A DNA stretch of 64,000 bases. Source: Cytospora piceicola (Eukaryota; Ascomycota; Sordariomycetes; Diaporthales; Cytosporaceae). Position 1 is the stretch's first letter; the number at the start of each line of letters is the position of its first letter. This document shows positions 24,784-38,489 of this stretch, one piece after another. The DNA lies in NCBI GenBank assembly GCA_023375675.1, contig JALQBC010000002.1:62001-126000 (forward strand), given 5' to 3'. The notes below the pieces were generated by a model. The model was given only the letters and a program-made list of their open reading frames with translations, was not told where the DNA came from and did no database searches. The position numbers and the translations under genes were made by a program.

Positions 24784-27258
24784 AACGAAAATCCTTATAA
24801 GCCGTTAGCGATAGATTATACTAATATTATAAAGACTAGAATAGATATAGAAACCGACTTTAATAGCCTTAAAGCGACTATTTTAAAGGCTTTTAAGTTA
24901 ATTAAAGAGCTTTCGTCTTCTCCTTAGTATAAAGGTCGATCCTTTATAAACGTTTTAAATATAAGTAACTTAGTACGGGCTGCGTTAACCTAAACCGAGC
25001 TTAAAGAAGCTAAGCTTTAAAGACTAAAATAGTATACCGAACAGTTTAATACGAAAGTAAAAGACGCCTGTAATAGCCGCTAAACAACCGTGTTATTTAT
25101 ATATAGGAACAGAATATTTATAAAGGCTAACGACGTATCTATATAAGCTACCTAAACAGCCCGTATTAATAATATCGACCTGCTAGGTATAACATTAAAA
25201 GACAGCGCCCGACAGTTATATACCGACAGAGAAAGGCCTTTATTAGCATCGATAATACTTAGCTATACAGGAACCGAAAAGAGTACGACCCACCCCCTTA
25301 CTAATAACGAAGACTTCGATATATATAATTTCGTTACTGCAAGAAGCTACTTTAATAACGGGAGAAATATAGCCTTTACGAAAAGCGATAGCTAAAACGG
25401 CAGAACTAAGACTTAACGCCGTAGCGAAGTACTAGAACTATCGGTAGAAATAAACAATCGTATAATACTATCGGGGGACGCGATTAAAAATATTAGTAAC
25501 CTTAAAGGCGTTATAGCTACCGGTACAGAACCGGTAAATCCGATATTAGCTATTAAGACAGGGTCTTTATCTATAAAGGAAATAAATAAAACACTAAACC
25601 GACTTTTTAGGCTAATAACCTTACCGTTAATAATAACGCGAGAGCAGATAAAGGCGAATCTAATAGCCAGACTTAAGGATCTGTATAATGATAACTAGTT
25701 ATAAGGGAAGATTAAATATAAAGGCCTACCCTTAGTTAACCTTCTTTCTATCCGGCGTTGTATAAGGGTGTTTTAAAAGCAGCACGGCGTACTGTTCGCT
25801 GTCGAATATATTAAAGAAGGAAAGTATTTAACGCTAAGAGACGTAAATATAAAAGGATTTAATTACCCGCTCTTCTATATAACGGATTAACGGCTAACCT
25901 AAAAAGAAGCCGACAGACTCGTTTAAGAAATAGCGGATTTTCTATTAACTATACCTATTCCGTATTATGTAGGCGATAGGTTTATAAATGATTTCGACGG
26001 AATTTTAAAAAGCGACCCTGTTTTACGTTGCTTACGTAATTTAAGACACGAATAGAAAGGTATTAATACAACGTACTTACACCTAAAGGCTAAGGGGTTA
26101 AGTATAGCTATCTACTATAAGGACGGGTTTTTACGGTTGTATAATATTATACTTACAGGGTATAAACTCTAGGTCTTTATAAATAATAACTTTAGTAAGG
26201 ACTTTAAGCGTTAGGTTACCGGCTTCGAACTCTCCGAAGGTTAATAAAACCGTATAAATATAAACGACTAGTAGCTCTGCCGTTTAAACTTCTTCTCTAT
26301 AACGTAAATGCTAGTAGACGAGGGTATAAAGTTCGAAGAGTATATTACTAGGCTTAAGGAGATAATTATAACTGTACCGAGGCAGTATTATTAGGTGCTT
26401 AACCTTACGGACTGCTTAATAATCTCTATTAATTTTATATTAAAAGGTAAGCTATAAAAGGGCTTAGATAGTTTACCGCTCTTCCGGAAGAGCCCTTTAT
26501 TTAGCCTTAAGGGACAGAAAGTTAAAGAAATACTAGCGTAAGCTTAAGAGGCAGGGTAAGGCGCGAGCTGTAACTAACTAGGCGGTGATAAAGACTAGTA
26601 GGAAGACTAACAGAAAGACTAGCTAAACTGTAAAATAACGTATAGAGTAAAACAGTTATCGATGGCGAAATAGCGTTCGTCGCAGAAGCGGAAAAGCTAG
26701 AGTAGGGGTTACCTTAAACGCTATTTAAAAAGGCTGAATTATTCTATAGGACGGCCACTAGCGATAAGCCCGGAAGTATAACCTTAACGACTGTATAAAG
26801 ACGTATTAGGTAATATACGAACAGAAGATAATGTTATAAACTTAAGACTAGCAACCTTAAAAATATCCCTTTAACAATAGTAAGATAAGTACTTTAAGGT
26901 TATCTGCGAACGCGAACCTTATTATAACCTCTCCTTTACTCCTTCTACTTAAAACGACGAGATCGCCGGTATTTTACTTACCCTGCAGAGCCGTTCTATA
27001 GTAAAGAATCTCTAAGATATTATTAAAAGCTAGAAAGGCTAAAATACCTGGCTTAAAAACCTTCTAAGAAGTATAAACGAAATAGAGAAGGAATCTCCCG
27101 AACTTTTTACTCCTCGTTTTATAAAGCTTATCGCTTAGTCTTTAGCCTAAGGCTGTCTTAACGCTTTAATAAACGTATAAGGTATACTAAGATTATTTCG
27201 TATTCTTAATAAGATATTCGGATACTTTAAACGGCTAAACTCCTTCTACTTTTAAAAA
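24784..27258 (+). pseudogene. RIP-inactivated JmjC-domain protein, ~825 codons
   Basis: A single frame runs for 2.47 kb with only TAA/TAG interruptions. Near codons 425-550 (26060-26430) the sequence follows the JmjC order: TTYLHLKAKGLS, then AIYYKDGF at 26107-26130 where the metal-binding HxD/E would sit (His to Tyr by CAC-to-TAC), YNIILTGYKL*VFI, then VPRQYY*VLNLTDC (from about 26374) and ISINF, equivalent to the PGxYHxxxNxxxxxxxNF end of JmjC domains with its second histidine. JmjC enzymes are Fe(II)/2-oxoglutarate dioxygenases, often histone demethylases. The N-terminal 400 codons and C-terminal 250 codons have no domain I know. The domain call rests on pattern order, not on intact catalytic residues. 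Confidence 0.62.
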
Positions 27259-29179
27259 ATACGAGACGAACTAAGCTTTAATATTAATTAGATTAGTAAA
27301 AGAAAGATCGGGACGTAGCGGATAAGGGGTAAGCAGCTAAACTACCTCTCCTTAGACTCTTTATAATATCTGTCTATATTTTACCTTTTACCTCGAGCTA
27401 AGTTAAATGCTTTTAACGTTAAGTAAAAGACTTTGTTTACGATAAGGTGTTAGGATAGTAATATTCCTTAACTAAATAATCTTTTAAAAGAGCACTACTA
27501 CTCTCGATATTTACTAAAGATTATAAGCAAGGTTATTAACCTGATTATAAAGGCTCGCCCTTTTCCTTAGTCTGAATAGAAGGTAGCGCCTAAAAAATTA
27601 ATTATTACGTTTAACGGAAGACAGTACGAAGAGGTATTAAAATTACTTCGACCGGCCTTATATTAGTCGGAGTAATTAGTAGTAGTATAGTTAAGTATCT
27701 GCTTTTTAAAGCTAAGCTATTTTTAGACTAAAAACTAAAAAATTAAAAGATACTTTTACTTAAATTAAAGCGTATAAAGAATATATATAACTTAAGTGCT
27801 TAAGTACAGGTATAGGCTATTTATCGGACGGCGATAATAAAGAAGCGCTTAACAGTAATCTTAACGCCTCTCGCCTAATTACTAATTATCGACTAAACAC
27901 TTAGGAGGTACTTAGGTACTTTAAAGATATAGAGCTATATACTTTAGTTAATACGGTATAGTTTACTTTAATTTAGCTAATATAACGTTGTTACTTAAGC
28001 TTATATTCTCTCCGAAACCGAACACGAGTATAACATTACCGACCTATCCCCTTCCGAAGATAATATACCGCCTTTAGTTTTAGACTAGAGCGATTAGTAC
28101 GGTAAGGGTATATAGCTAAAATAATACAGACGTCTTTAAAAGCAGGTATACTAAGTAACTAACTATTCCTTCCTAAAGCTTAATATAGAACACTTAAAGT
28201 CTTAACAGGATCTTAGGTATTTAATAGCAGTCTGTTAGCGCTTTTAAAGCGGCTATCGGCAGTTTACCGCTACTCTGTTCTATTAGTTTTATTAGGAGTT
28301 TATACCGGTTTTATTACGAATTTCCGATTCTATACCCGCCCTTACCGATAGTAAAACTCTAAATAAGGTTATTATAAACTAAATTTTATATTATCCGGAT
28401 CCGAAGACAATATTCTAAACTAGATAGATAAGCAGCCGAACCGAAATTATATTTACTAATATAAAGCTTTCTTAGATTAATATAATTTCTACTTATTAAA
28501 ACTAAGAACTAAATCTATTTTCGCATTCTATAAAGTAAATATATAGGTAATATAATATAAGAGTTCTTAGCCTGTTACCCCGAGATATATAAGGGAAACT
28601 TAAAACCTAAACGCATTTCCGAAATACGTCGTTACTAAGTCTCTGTTTATAAATATAAAAGTCTATTATTAAATCGAGTATATATTTAGTATAGTAAGGC
28701 CGAGGTTAAAGAATAGTCGGAAAGAAGTAGAAGGGGCTAAAAGGTAATTAGATATAAAATAAAAGAAAATTATTTTATAATACGAAGACAGGTAATACGT
28801 TACTATCGGGGATAAGATATTATATATTAGTTTTTTCTATTTTAGATTAGAAAACTAGTAGTATATAATAAATATAGTAATACGAGCTTTAAGGCTTTTA
28901 GGATTCTTTCGGTTACTAAACTGAATCCGGCTAATTTATCCGTAATACCGACGTTTTTAAATGTTTATTATATACGTACTTAAGTATATACTCTTTTTAC
29001 TATAACGTTTATCTTCTAAGAGAAAGTTTATTTCGTAACGGAATCTACTATCCCTTTCTATAAGTTCCTTTTATATATTCTGTAAAATATATTCTACGTA
29101 TATCGCTCCTCTGTTAACTATAGCGGAAAACGAGATTAAATAAAAGAGGGCTGTAGGTAGTAAACTTTAAGTACTTTAT

Positions 29180-30560
29180 AAGTAACACATATATATATAC
29201 AATATTAACTTCGTACTAACAGTAGTTTAAGAAGACTTACAGATATATTATATCGAAGTGTCGTAAAGTAGTAAAGCCGCCGGAACCTTTTCTTAAAGCC
29301 TAAAGAAGATCTTAGCTCTAATGCTAAACAACAAAACCCTTAAGCTAGACATTATTCGCCTTACCCTAGAGCTCTTATCTACAGCTATATTTATCCGTAG
29401 CTAAGTACTGGTACTTAAGGAAATTCTCTCGCTATACACGTAAGCTAACCTAGGCTAATCCGCTAAGTATTTCTTCTCTGCCTACCTTCGTATCGTAGCA
29501 GAGAAGTAAGAGGAAATCGTAAAGGGTTATAAGCGAGGAATAGTCTCTAATTTTTAAATTAAGGTGTGTAAGCTAATATACCTCATTATTAAGTCGTATA
29601 CCTATAGCAGTTAAGGCAGATAAAAAAAATAACTAATAAAGGTATACTTACTAACCCGCTTAAACGTCCGCTATAAAGTCTATAGGTTAATATCGGGTAT
29701 CGGGATACCGTAATACCTTAACTTTCGACCCTGTTATATAGTATAACGGTAAACACTTACACTTTATTTTTAAACTACTTACGTATACCGGAAGTCGTAA
29801 ACGCGTCGACTATTAATATAAGTTAAACTAAGTCTATAGTTATATCTCGTAGTACGCGGGGGAGGTAGGCCTTAACCTCGACCTATACTATACCACGGCG
29901 TATTAGAAAAGAACGATAGCCGTACGATTACTTTAAATCTAGTAATATATAAGAGGACAGCCGCTAGCCTAAACACTATAAGCGGAACAAGTACTACTTT
30001 AAGATACGTCTATACGGTAACCGATAAGTAAGAATCCGGCCGGGCTCTAAATTAACTACGGTACTAAAGGTCCTCGAACGCGTTCTATAAGATATACAGA
30101 CGCTTATAGTAATACAGCTCGGCTAATATACTATTTAAGCCTAAGTATTTATAACTAATTACAGAGGTAACTATTAAGAAAGCGGGTCGACTTTAAGCCT
30201 TCTTAAAACTAAACCTGCGGGAAAAGAGCCGTACCCGGTTTAGCTTAATATATTACTATAGAGACTTATTAGGCTATTCGTTAAAACTACACCTATAAAG
30301 CGGCTATCCTATCTACGATTACGGAAATAAAGGCTAGAGAAGAAAGAGAAAACTTAACTCTACGTTAAGTTACGAATTTAGCGATTAAGTATATCCCCGG
30401 AAAGGTAGCCTTAAAAGGTAGCCTTAAACGAATTACACCTGCTTAAGGAGAGTTTTTCGGGAAAATACTAGGCTTTTTTTTCGATAATAACTATATCGGT
30501 TCTAGACTATTAGAGTTATAGTATAGGTTTAAAATAATAGAAATAAAAGAGGTAAAGAAG
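29180..30560 (+). pseudogene. Decayed reading frame in two phases, unknown
   Basis: A frame of about 190 codons (29190-29760) is followed by a shifted frame of about 270 codons (29750-30560). Composition is protein-like (Leu, Lys, Arg, Tyr). The junction could be an intron or an indel. No family recognised. Confidence 0.4.
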
Positions 30561-30879
30561 TAATTATACTCTTTCTTTAATACTAACCTACGTAAGAGAA
30601 TAGCTTAAAGAAAAAGCTAGCTTAGCTTATTTAACAGAAAAGAGTTAATATTATAAAATAGAATTAAGAAGTGTTTAAGATAGTAAATAATATAAGTATA
30701 CTAGTATATTATAAAACCCTCCTCTTTAGTAAACTAATAATACAACCTAATAAAAAAGCTACGAAGCTATAAGACTAAGTAATAAAATATAAAAAAACCG
30801 TAGTTTTAAGTACGACAGGTAAGCAGGGAAGAGGATAAAGGCCGGGAAGTATTAAAAGAGCGGCTATAAGGAGAATACG

Positions 30880-31500
30880 CTCTTTTTAAATATCTTTCTC
30901 TATAGTTTTATAATACCGGTTATTTACTGTAGAGTAAAAGGGTACGAGCCGGTATAAATTATATATCGTATCGCGTATTTTACGATAATTAGTCGTAGCG
31001 GCTTTTAACTCCTTATTATCTTTAATAACCGGTATTAACACCTCGTTATATATACGGCGTTGCTTTTTATCTTCGAGAAAATATACTATACGGTAAATAC
31101 CGAGTACTATTATTTCGACGTTTTCGATGTCGTTTCCTGCCTTTACCTTTTAAACTACTATACGTACGGCGTCTCGTAGCTTTACGCCGGGAATCGTAAA
31201 GTCGGCCTTGAAAATTACATATAAAAAGCCGAACACGTCGTAGTTAATCGACATACTATAAGGTATAGAAATTAGCGCGGCGAGATATATATATAAGTTA
31301 TAGGCCGTCTATATCTAATAACACGTGTCTTTGTAATTAATAGCCGGAGCCGTAACTAAACTCGGAATAACGCCTGCCGTTATCCTCGTTAACAGCCTAA
31401 AACTAAAGTATATAATATATACCGTAATTGTAACGAGGATAATAAGAGGGATCTTAAACCTTACTTTCCCGAGATTAATAGTTACCCGAGCGCGGTACGT
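30880..31500 (-). pseudogene. Decayed reading frame, minus strand, unknown
   Basis: About 200 codons. The upstream part is hydrophobic (possible membrane segments). A retained ATG at about 31253 starts a C-terminal stretch of about 125 codons that is acidic and Lys-rich with a single stop. No family recognised. Confidence 0.38.
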
Positions 31501-32039
31501 AACTTTAACTAAGTTAAAAACGTATTAAAACAGGCCGTAGATAATGCCGAGGACTATATCCTTAGCCTTATTATCGCTAGTAGCGAGAACACGGCGGAAA
31601 GTTAGTATTTAAATAATAAATAACGTTATATAAAAACTAAAGGACAGACTTACCGAGGTCGGAGTATAATTCGAAAGTCGAAATTATTTATTTTATTATA
31701 GGCTCTTATAAGGCCTATTGCTTAACTAGAAGGTTAAAGGCTTAAGGGTTAGCGGGACTAGCGGATTAAGACGAACGAGTGTTATCTGTTATAAGGAGCG
31801 ATCCTCGAAAGGTTATATTATAATATATAGTCTTTTCGGCCTTATTTGTCTCTACGCCGGTATACTTATAGGCATCTTATCCTCCTCTGTCTTTAAAGTC
31901 CTATTCTAACCTTAAAAGCTAGCTAGTTCTTAGTAAGGGTATAAGCTTCCTTAAATACTAAACGGTTATCGAGCCCGATAACTTAGATATACCTAGGCTG
32001 TTAACTAATTTAAAATAAAGAAAGATATTAGACATCTTA

Positions 32040-32900
32040 ACTAACTAAAACGCGCTTAGTTACCTTTACCTTTTTTATTCTCGGAGATAGCTGTTTAAGT
32101 ATGAAATCCTCTTATATTCTAATCTATAGCCTTTTTAGACACTACTAAAACTTATTTAAATATCGCATTCCCTCTCTGCTTGATATAGCGGAGATAGATA
32201 TCGATAAGCTAACGTCGCTATAACTCGCCCTTTAAGCAATCCTTATTAAAGAGCGGCTTACCCCTTCCGACACACGCCGTTAAAAAAAGAATATAACTAG
32301 TTTTACGCCGATAGTAAACTTTTAAAGATTTAAGACCGGAAGAGACGACACCGATAAAGAGATCTATACCTTAAGTACCGATATTCTCCGGATAGCTGTC
32401 TACTATAGACTACTCTGTTAAGACCGAGAAGGGGTATAGATATAAAACGACTTCGTTAGCGTATATAAGAATCCTTAGTAATTAAAAATAGCTTTCGAAG
32501 CAGGTATCGTTAAAACTATAAAGTCTATTTAGTATAGTAGGGGTACCGGAAAGGATAAAAAGTATACAGGTATAGGCAGAAGCCTTACTATACTACCGCC
32601 GGCGGATATTATTAATATATAAAGGCCGCCCGCTGCGGGAATAAGCCTTTTTAAGATTACTTTAGAGTAGCCTTTAAACGATAATCCTTTTTTAGTAACC
32701 GTTAACGGCGTAAGTAATAAGGACGGTATCGTTATACTATCTATAAAAGCTTGTATTACTTCGAGTAAAAGACCTACATTACCGTCGTCTTCTACGAACA
32801 AAGTAGCGAATAACTCTTTATTAAAATCTGCGGCCGGTAATATAAAGATAAGGAAGAAGATAGGTATACTTAGTCCTTCTAAGGTAAAGAAGTAAACTTT
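32040..32900 (+). pseudogene. Decayed reading frame, plus strand, unknown
   Basis: About 285 codons with TAA/TAG stops only. The product is hydrophilic with KTGRDD and basic C-terminal clusters. A fully open frame of 152 codons exists on the opposite strand (32529-32987), but its Leu/Ile/Phe excess looks like the antisense shadow of this Lys/Asn/Ser-rich frame. Confidence 0.38.
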
Positions 32901-33169
32901 TATAAGGTCGTCTCCGGCTATTATATATCGTAAAAAAGACGCTAGTGCTCTTTCGAAGTCCGCGGCCTTAAAGGCTAACCTAAACATTAGCTTTACGACC
33001 TTTTAAAATCTACTTATAACGGCTAAGCTACCGTTTAAAAACGCGGTAACGTTATAGGCGTTTAAGGATACCGCGAACGTTATTATAGACTAAAGACGTT
33101 CTTTAGCAGCTAATACTAGTAAGCCTTTGTCTGCCTCGGATACGAAGATATACTATAACTTAAAGGAAT

Positions 33170-34200
33170 AAGTATAGCTCTTTAAGCTACTCGCTATAAG
33201 TAAGTTAGGCGCCGACGGATAACGGCGTTTAAAGGCGTTATAGTACGAGTTTTAATTAGCTATAAAAGCGGCATTTGTAGTAACCCGGGCGGCTAGCTAT
33301 AACGACTAAAAGGCTCTGTTATAAGCAATATTATATACCCGAAATATAGGAATAAGCTTTCTAAGTAAGAAAAGGGCTTATTTCGTTCGTCGTTCTTTTA
33401 GACGTCGGAGAGGAGTAAGGCCGGTTAATAAGGAGGCTTAGTATAAAAGGAAAATAAAGACTATACTTATAGATAGAGCACGTACTCGGCCGTTACCGAT
33501 ATACCTTAAAATCGCTAAAAAGATAGATATATTATAGCTTATTAGTAGCTAAAAGACTAAACTAAAGACACTATCCTTATTTTTTAAACTACTATATTTA
33601 AAAGATACTCTACTGTAAATTAAATGTTAAGATTCGAGTTTAACTTATTAACTTATAAACCTTTTTAAAGAATATCTTTTAGTTAGTTTTTTTTAATTAA
33701 CGTTATTAGCGCTAGTACTTGTCTTAATATTAAGTCTTACTATACTTATACTACCGGCCTTATTATAACGACTGTATTTTAAGAGTTTACTCGAGGAATT
33801 ATAAGTATATTTAACTTCTTAAAAGAATAATTACTTATATACGCCTTATATTATTATCGAAAAGTTAATAAATATATTATATTATTATCTAACTTCTTAA
33901 TACTAAGGTTATTATTAACTTTATTATATTATATATTATATAATAAAACTATAATATTAAGAACTTTAATAGTTTCGTGTAGTAAGCTAGCTAAAGAGAA
34001 GTGTAATATATATAATATATATAAAGAAGAAATATCGGAGCCTTTTATCGGCTACTTAAAGGTTCTTAGAATAAAAGTGCTTTATACCTTATATTAGGCT
34101 TATTTTAGTAAGTAAGAGAAGCACGGCTATATAAAAAAGGATTAAGATTAATATAAAAGTTATCGAGTTAAAATAAGCTTTACTATCCTTTTTTTCTTTC
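33170..34200 (+). pseudogene. Decayed frame(s), basic N-terminal part, unknown
   Basis: The first 130 codons contain a striking basic block (RRSFRRRRGVRP, about 33385-33420) like a nucleic-acid-binding or nuclear-import segment. After about 33560 the frame shifts and continues with hydrophobic, Tyr-rich sequence. No family recognised. Confidence 0.35.
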
Positions 34201-34359
34201 TACTATCTTTAAATATAGTAGACTCTTTTAATAGATAATTATTTTAATCCGATACTTGAATATCTGTAAAATACGCTATAGGCGTATATATTATCTAACT
34301 GCTTACCTTCTCTGTCGTCTGTAAATAGTATTACCTTATTAAGTTATCTTTTTAATTTA

Positions 34360-34760
34360 GCTCTTCTAATATAATATACCTTCGCGATCACTTACTTTTC
34401 GTTAGCAGGTAGGTATCTATAAGACCGATAACAGTTCGTTTACTATACTAGCTTACGAGAGGCCTTTCGCTTTAGATCTACTTAACGGCCCTTTAGCTCT
34501 TTCTACCTTTCTAAAGCACGATACGCTTTAACTACGAGGTTCTTTAGCGCCGTAGTAAGAATATCGATATCGTTGTCTTTTAAAAAGGTCGTAGCTTTTA
34601 GGTCGCGGTATATCTAGTTAATAAAACCGAAAGCAGCCTTCGCGTCCGACTCCTCGTTCTTAAAGCTTATTTCGTACTCCTTTACCGGCTTTTATTCCTT
34701 TTCGGCTTTATAGCAGACCGACTCGCTACTAAAAACTTAAGCTTTTTATACGTTTATAAA
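34360..34760 (-). pseudogene. Decayed reading frame, minus strand, unknown
   Basis: About 130 codons read on the minus strand as a mixed charged, probably helical protein (KNEESDAKAAFGF, LKDNDIDILTTALKNL). More decayed minus-strand coding may continue toward 36000. No family recognised. Confidence 0.35.
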
Positions 34761-36416
34761 AGATCTGCGCCTGTATATACAGGTATAGCGTTTATATATA
34801 TTATAAACGTTAGTAATTATATCTTTTACCGACTTAACTATTATAGCTGTAAACGTCTGTTCCTTTTTTAGATTTTTTAGCAGATATACGTTTCCTTTTA
34901 GCTCTGCGCGGCTACTACTAAAAAACTACTAAACCTAGCTAATTAGGCCCTAGAAAAAAGGAGCGAAAGCGGTATTATCCTAAACGTCGTACAGCTAGAC
35001 TTCTACCGAATATAGCCGAAAGTCCGAAGTATGTAAGCTATACGCTATATTACTCTTATAATTAATACCGATTATATAAGCTTAAAGGTCTTTTAATACT
35101 GTTACTTTATTGCGAAGTGTTTACGGTTAAGGTCTGTCTTTTAAGATATCTCGTAAGCTATTAGTCGATAGCAGAGTCGATTACGCTCGGCGGAAAAGCC
35201 TTTTAAGCTCCTTTATATTGTATCGGAGCGTTTCGAAAGACGGAGTAAGTTAAATTCGAGCGTTAAATAGTCGTATATCGCCGGAGTTAGTTTAGACGCC
35301 TACTACTTTTAAGTCTTTACCGCGGCCGGCTATTACGAAGGCTTAAAGGATAATAAGAAGTAAATATCTTAAAGCTAGTAATATATAGCTTATCTTCGCC
35401 TTACTATAGCGCTGCTAAATACCTGTTATATCGCGATCTTTACTAGTAACTACCTTATTTATATCGCTATCTATTTCGCCGTCTTGTACTTTATTATTAT
35501 ATACCTAGCTATCCCCGGTCTCTCGACGTCCGGCTTTCTTATAGTAGTAGCCTTTATTACTGTTAATATTAACGTTAATATTAAAACTGTTAGTTTAGAC
35601 TATCGGCATTCGCTTTTGTTAACGCTCTTTTTAACGGCTCGGTTTTACTAACCGGACTATTAGGTATTATCTTAAGTTACTATAAGAGTTTTAAAGTATG
35701 TATTCGAGGCAGACTAGCGTGTTTTCGGCTACTATATTGTCTACCTCGTTTTAAACGTCTCTTATTAATATATCGGCTTTTCTGTTTACTCTTTAGTAGC
35801 TTTAAGAGTTAAGGTTATCGCTGGCGAAGTCGATATTAAGTATTCTCTTATCGTCGGAATCTATCTCGGCGTATAATAGCTTCGCTACGTTAAGTATAGT
35901 ATTCTATAAGCCTTACGAAGGGTAAGAAAGTTATTGTAATTTCTAAACCGTGTTTCTTATTATAGCCGGTTATAGTAAAGCTTATATTTAGCTATATAAG
36001 TATTTAAGTAGGCTAGAGAATTCGATAAAAGAGTAAACGAAGATATTAGTAAAGTTTTAATATCCCCGCCCTTTATTATATTCTTTAAGTACGTATACTC
36101 GGCTATACTAGTTTATAAGGCCTTGTTTTAAGTATAGTATACCTAAGGTAAAAACAGTAAGAGAAGATTAAGAATTATTTATATTTAACTACGTAAAACG
36201 GTAAATATGAAAATAAGGCTTTAAAGTTAAAAAACATTTTTAGCTAAAAGTATAGCTTTAAAAGTTTAGCTGCCTTAGTCTTATTTTCACTAGCTACGGC
36301 TATAAAGAGTAAGACTATTTTTATATAGTCTGAATTAGATAACCTGCTCGATAATATTATATAGCCTGCTATCTTTATCTAAAAACATTATCTTCTTAAA
36401 GAGTAGTATCCCTTAG

Positions 36417-36440
36417 CTTTAAATCCGACGGGATTTAAAG
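36417..36440. other. Palindrome inside a non-coding gap of the element
   Basis: CTTTAAATCC and GGATTTAAAG are separated by GACG: a perfect 10-bp stem with a 4-base loop. It lies in a stretch (about 36130-36790) where I see no frame, between minus-strand genes. Confidence 0.6.
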
Positions 36441-36809
36441 TAGAAGGCTATATACGGGTTGCTTCCTCTCTCTTACTAGGCTAAACCCTATATTTCTTAG
36501 CCTTATTGTCGAAATAGGCTTAGCTAGTAGGGCTTTAATTCCCGTATCGGAGAGTCTATATAAGGCTAAGGCTAGTTAACGTAATAAGGACTTAATACCC
36601 GTATTGAAAATTCCAGATAGGTTTATAGTTACTTAACGTATAAAGGAAAGGCTGCCTTATTTTAAGGTAGCGTTATCCTTACCTTACGTTAAGGTATTAA
36701 TAACCCTATCGACTAGTACTATCGGGGCTATAGCTGGTTAATATAATAAGGAAGAAGGGGTATTTTACTATAAAAGTAAAGTTTATAGCCGAGCTTATAT
36801 CTAAAATAC

Positions 36810-37785
36810 CTGTATTAGTATATAAGTTTTTAAGCTACTTACTTATTAATAGACCTATATAGATATACCTTCTTATTAGTAGACTAATAGTAATCCCGCC
36901 TTAAAAGGTATACCCTACTCTATTAAAAATAATAAAATATTAGGTAACGCTATCTATCGGCCTATCGGAATTCTCGGTAGATAATATATATTTACCTTTA
37001 TTTATACGGCCTGTTTAGCTAGTATTTAAGTAGTAAACTATATTTTTATTTAGTTTTTGTAAAAACTCGAGAAAGTCCTGCGAGTTATTAGCGGTACCTT
37101 TTAACTCGGTAAGTAAGTTATTAAAAATAAATATCCCCTTTTAGAAACTGTACTGTACGAAAGCGATATATACCGGTACGTAAGATAATAAGTAAAGATT
37201 AAGTATATATATATCGACGCCTTCCTCGTTTACCGTATTATAAATACTTCTTATATTTTCTAGATTAAGCTTTTTTATATCTAGCTTACTAAAGAGCAGA
37301 TTAAAAGGGTCGGGTTAGTTAATAGCTTTAACGGCAGGTATATTTAAAACGACTAGATCGTTTATATTAATATAATACTTCGTAAGTTATAGCTTCTTGT
37401 ATTAAGGGCGAAATCTATAGCTATATATTTACCCTCTTTATCCTTACCCTTTTTATTCTTAAAAGGACGAAAACGTATAGATTTACTATAGCCGAGACGA
37501 GACCTTTTAGCTTTAATAACCCCCTTTTTCTACTGCTTAATAGTATTAATTCCCGAAGCCGAGATTACTTTATCTTTAAGCACCTTATTTGCTTTACCGG
37601 TTTTAATAAAGCTATTTAAATCCTTTTCGCTTCTGTTATATATACAATTATTATTATCGTCGTTATCGTTTTTACTATCTTATCCGCTTTAGTCTTCGTT
37701 ATCTCTGTCGTCTTTATCGTTTTCGTTATCTTTATTATCGTTATCGCCGTCGTCTTATTTAAGCTTATCGTTGTTTTATAGAAGG
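36810..37785 (-). pseudogene. Decayed minus-strand gene with acidic linker, unknown
   Basis: Toward 37785 an Asp/Asn/Glu-rich low-complexity segment (about 37640-37785) leads into a basic segment and then, in another phase, a clean frame of about 185 codons (37370 to 36810) with a single-domain look (Leu, Asn, Tyr, Ile). The domain has no family I can name. Confidence 0.4.
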
Positions 37786-38489
37786 GTAGTCGGAGGCTCG
37801 TTAGTTTTACTTATATAAATATTAACTTCGAGGGGGTTTTAGTAATTATAAGTAGGTAACCTTTACAAAAGGCTTTAGCTTTCTGCCTTTACGTTAGTCG
37901 ATACTCGGCTTATTTCTTCCTGTACCTTCTTTTAATATTCGATACCGATATTTCTACGTTTAAGTCCGAAAGGTATATTCTTTAGCTCTTATTATATCCT
38001 CCTTCGATATTAAACCCCGATATTTCTACGTCTAAGTCCGAGATATATGTTTTTTAGCTTATAGTAAAAAACGTAATAAAACAGCTAACTTTTTATTAGG
38101 TAGATTAAATATTCCCGGAAGATTTTATTATACGCAGAAATTATATAATATTATAAATAATAAAAACCTTTTATTTATAAGCGTTAGCTTTACTCCCTTT
38201 ACGCCTTAAAGGAAATATGTTTAGTAATCTAAAAATATAAACAGGACTTACTTCCTTTACCTTCGGTATAACTTTACTATTAAAACTTACGGAATTAGAC
38301 TAACATAGTATATTTTTATATACCCGATTATCGCGGAATAGCCTTAAATTAATATTAAAAAACACTTCCTTTATTATAGCCTTAAGATGTTATAACTAAT
38401 ATCTTAAAATAATATCCTAATACGCTATAGATTTCGGCGACTAAATCTAATATAAGATAAGATCGAAAAACTTAATACTAAGTAAGTAA

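Noticed and set aside
32529..32987. Fully open 152-codon minus-strand frame inside the element
   Set aside because: Its excess of Leu, Ile, Phe and Val and lack of polar residues fit an antisense shadow. The plus strand at 32040-32900 gives a more protein-like, hydrophilic frame through the same bases.
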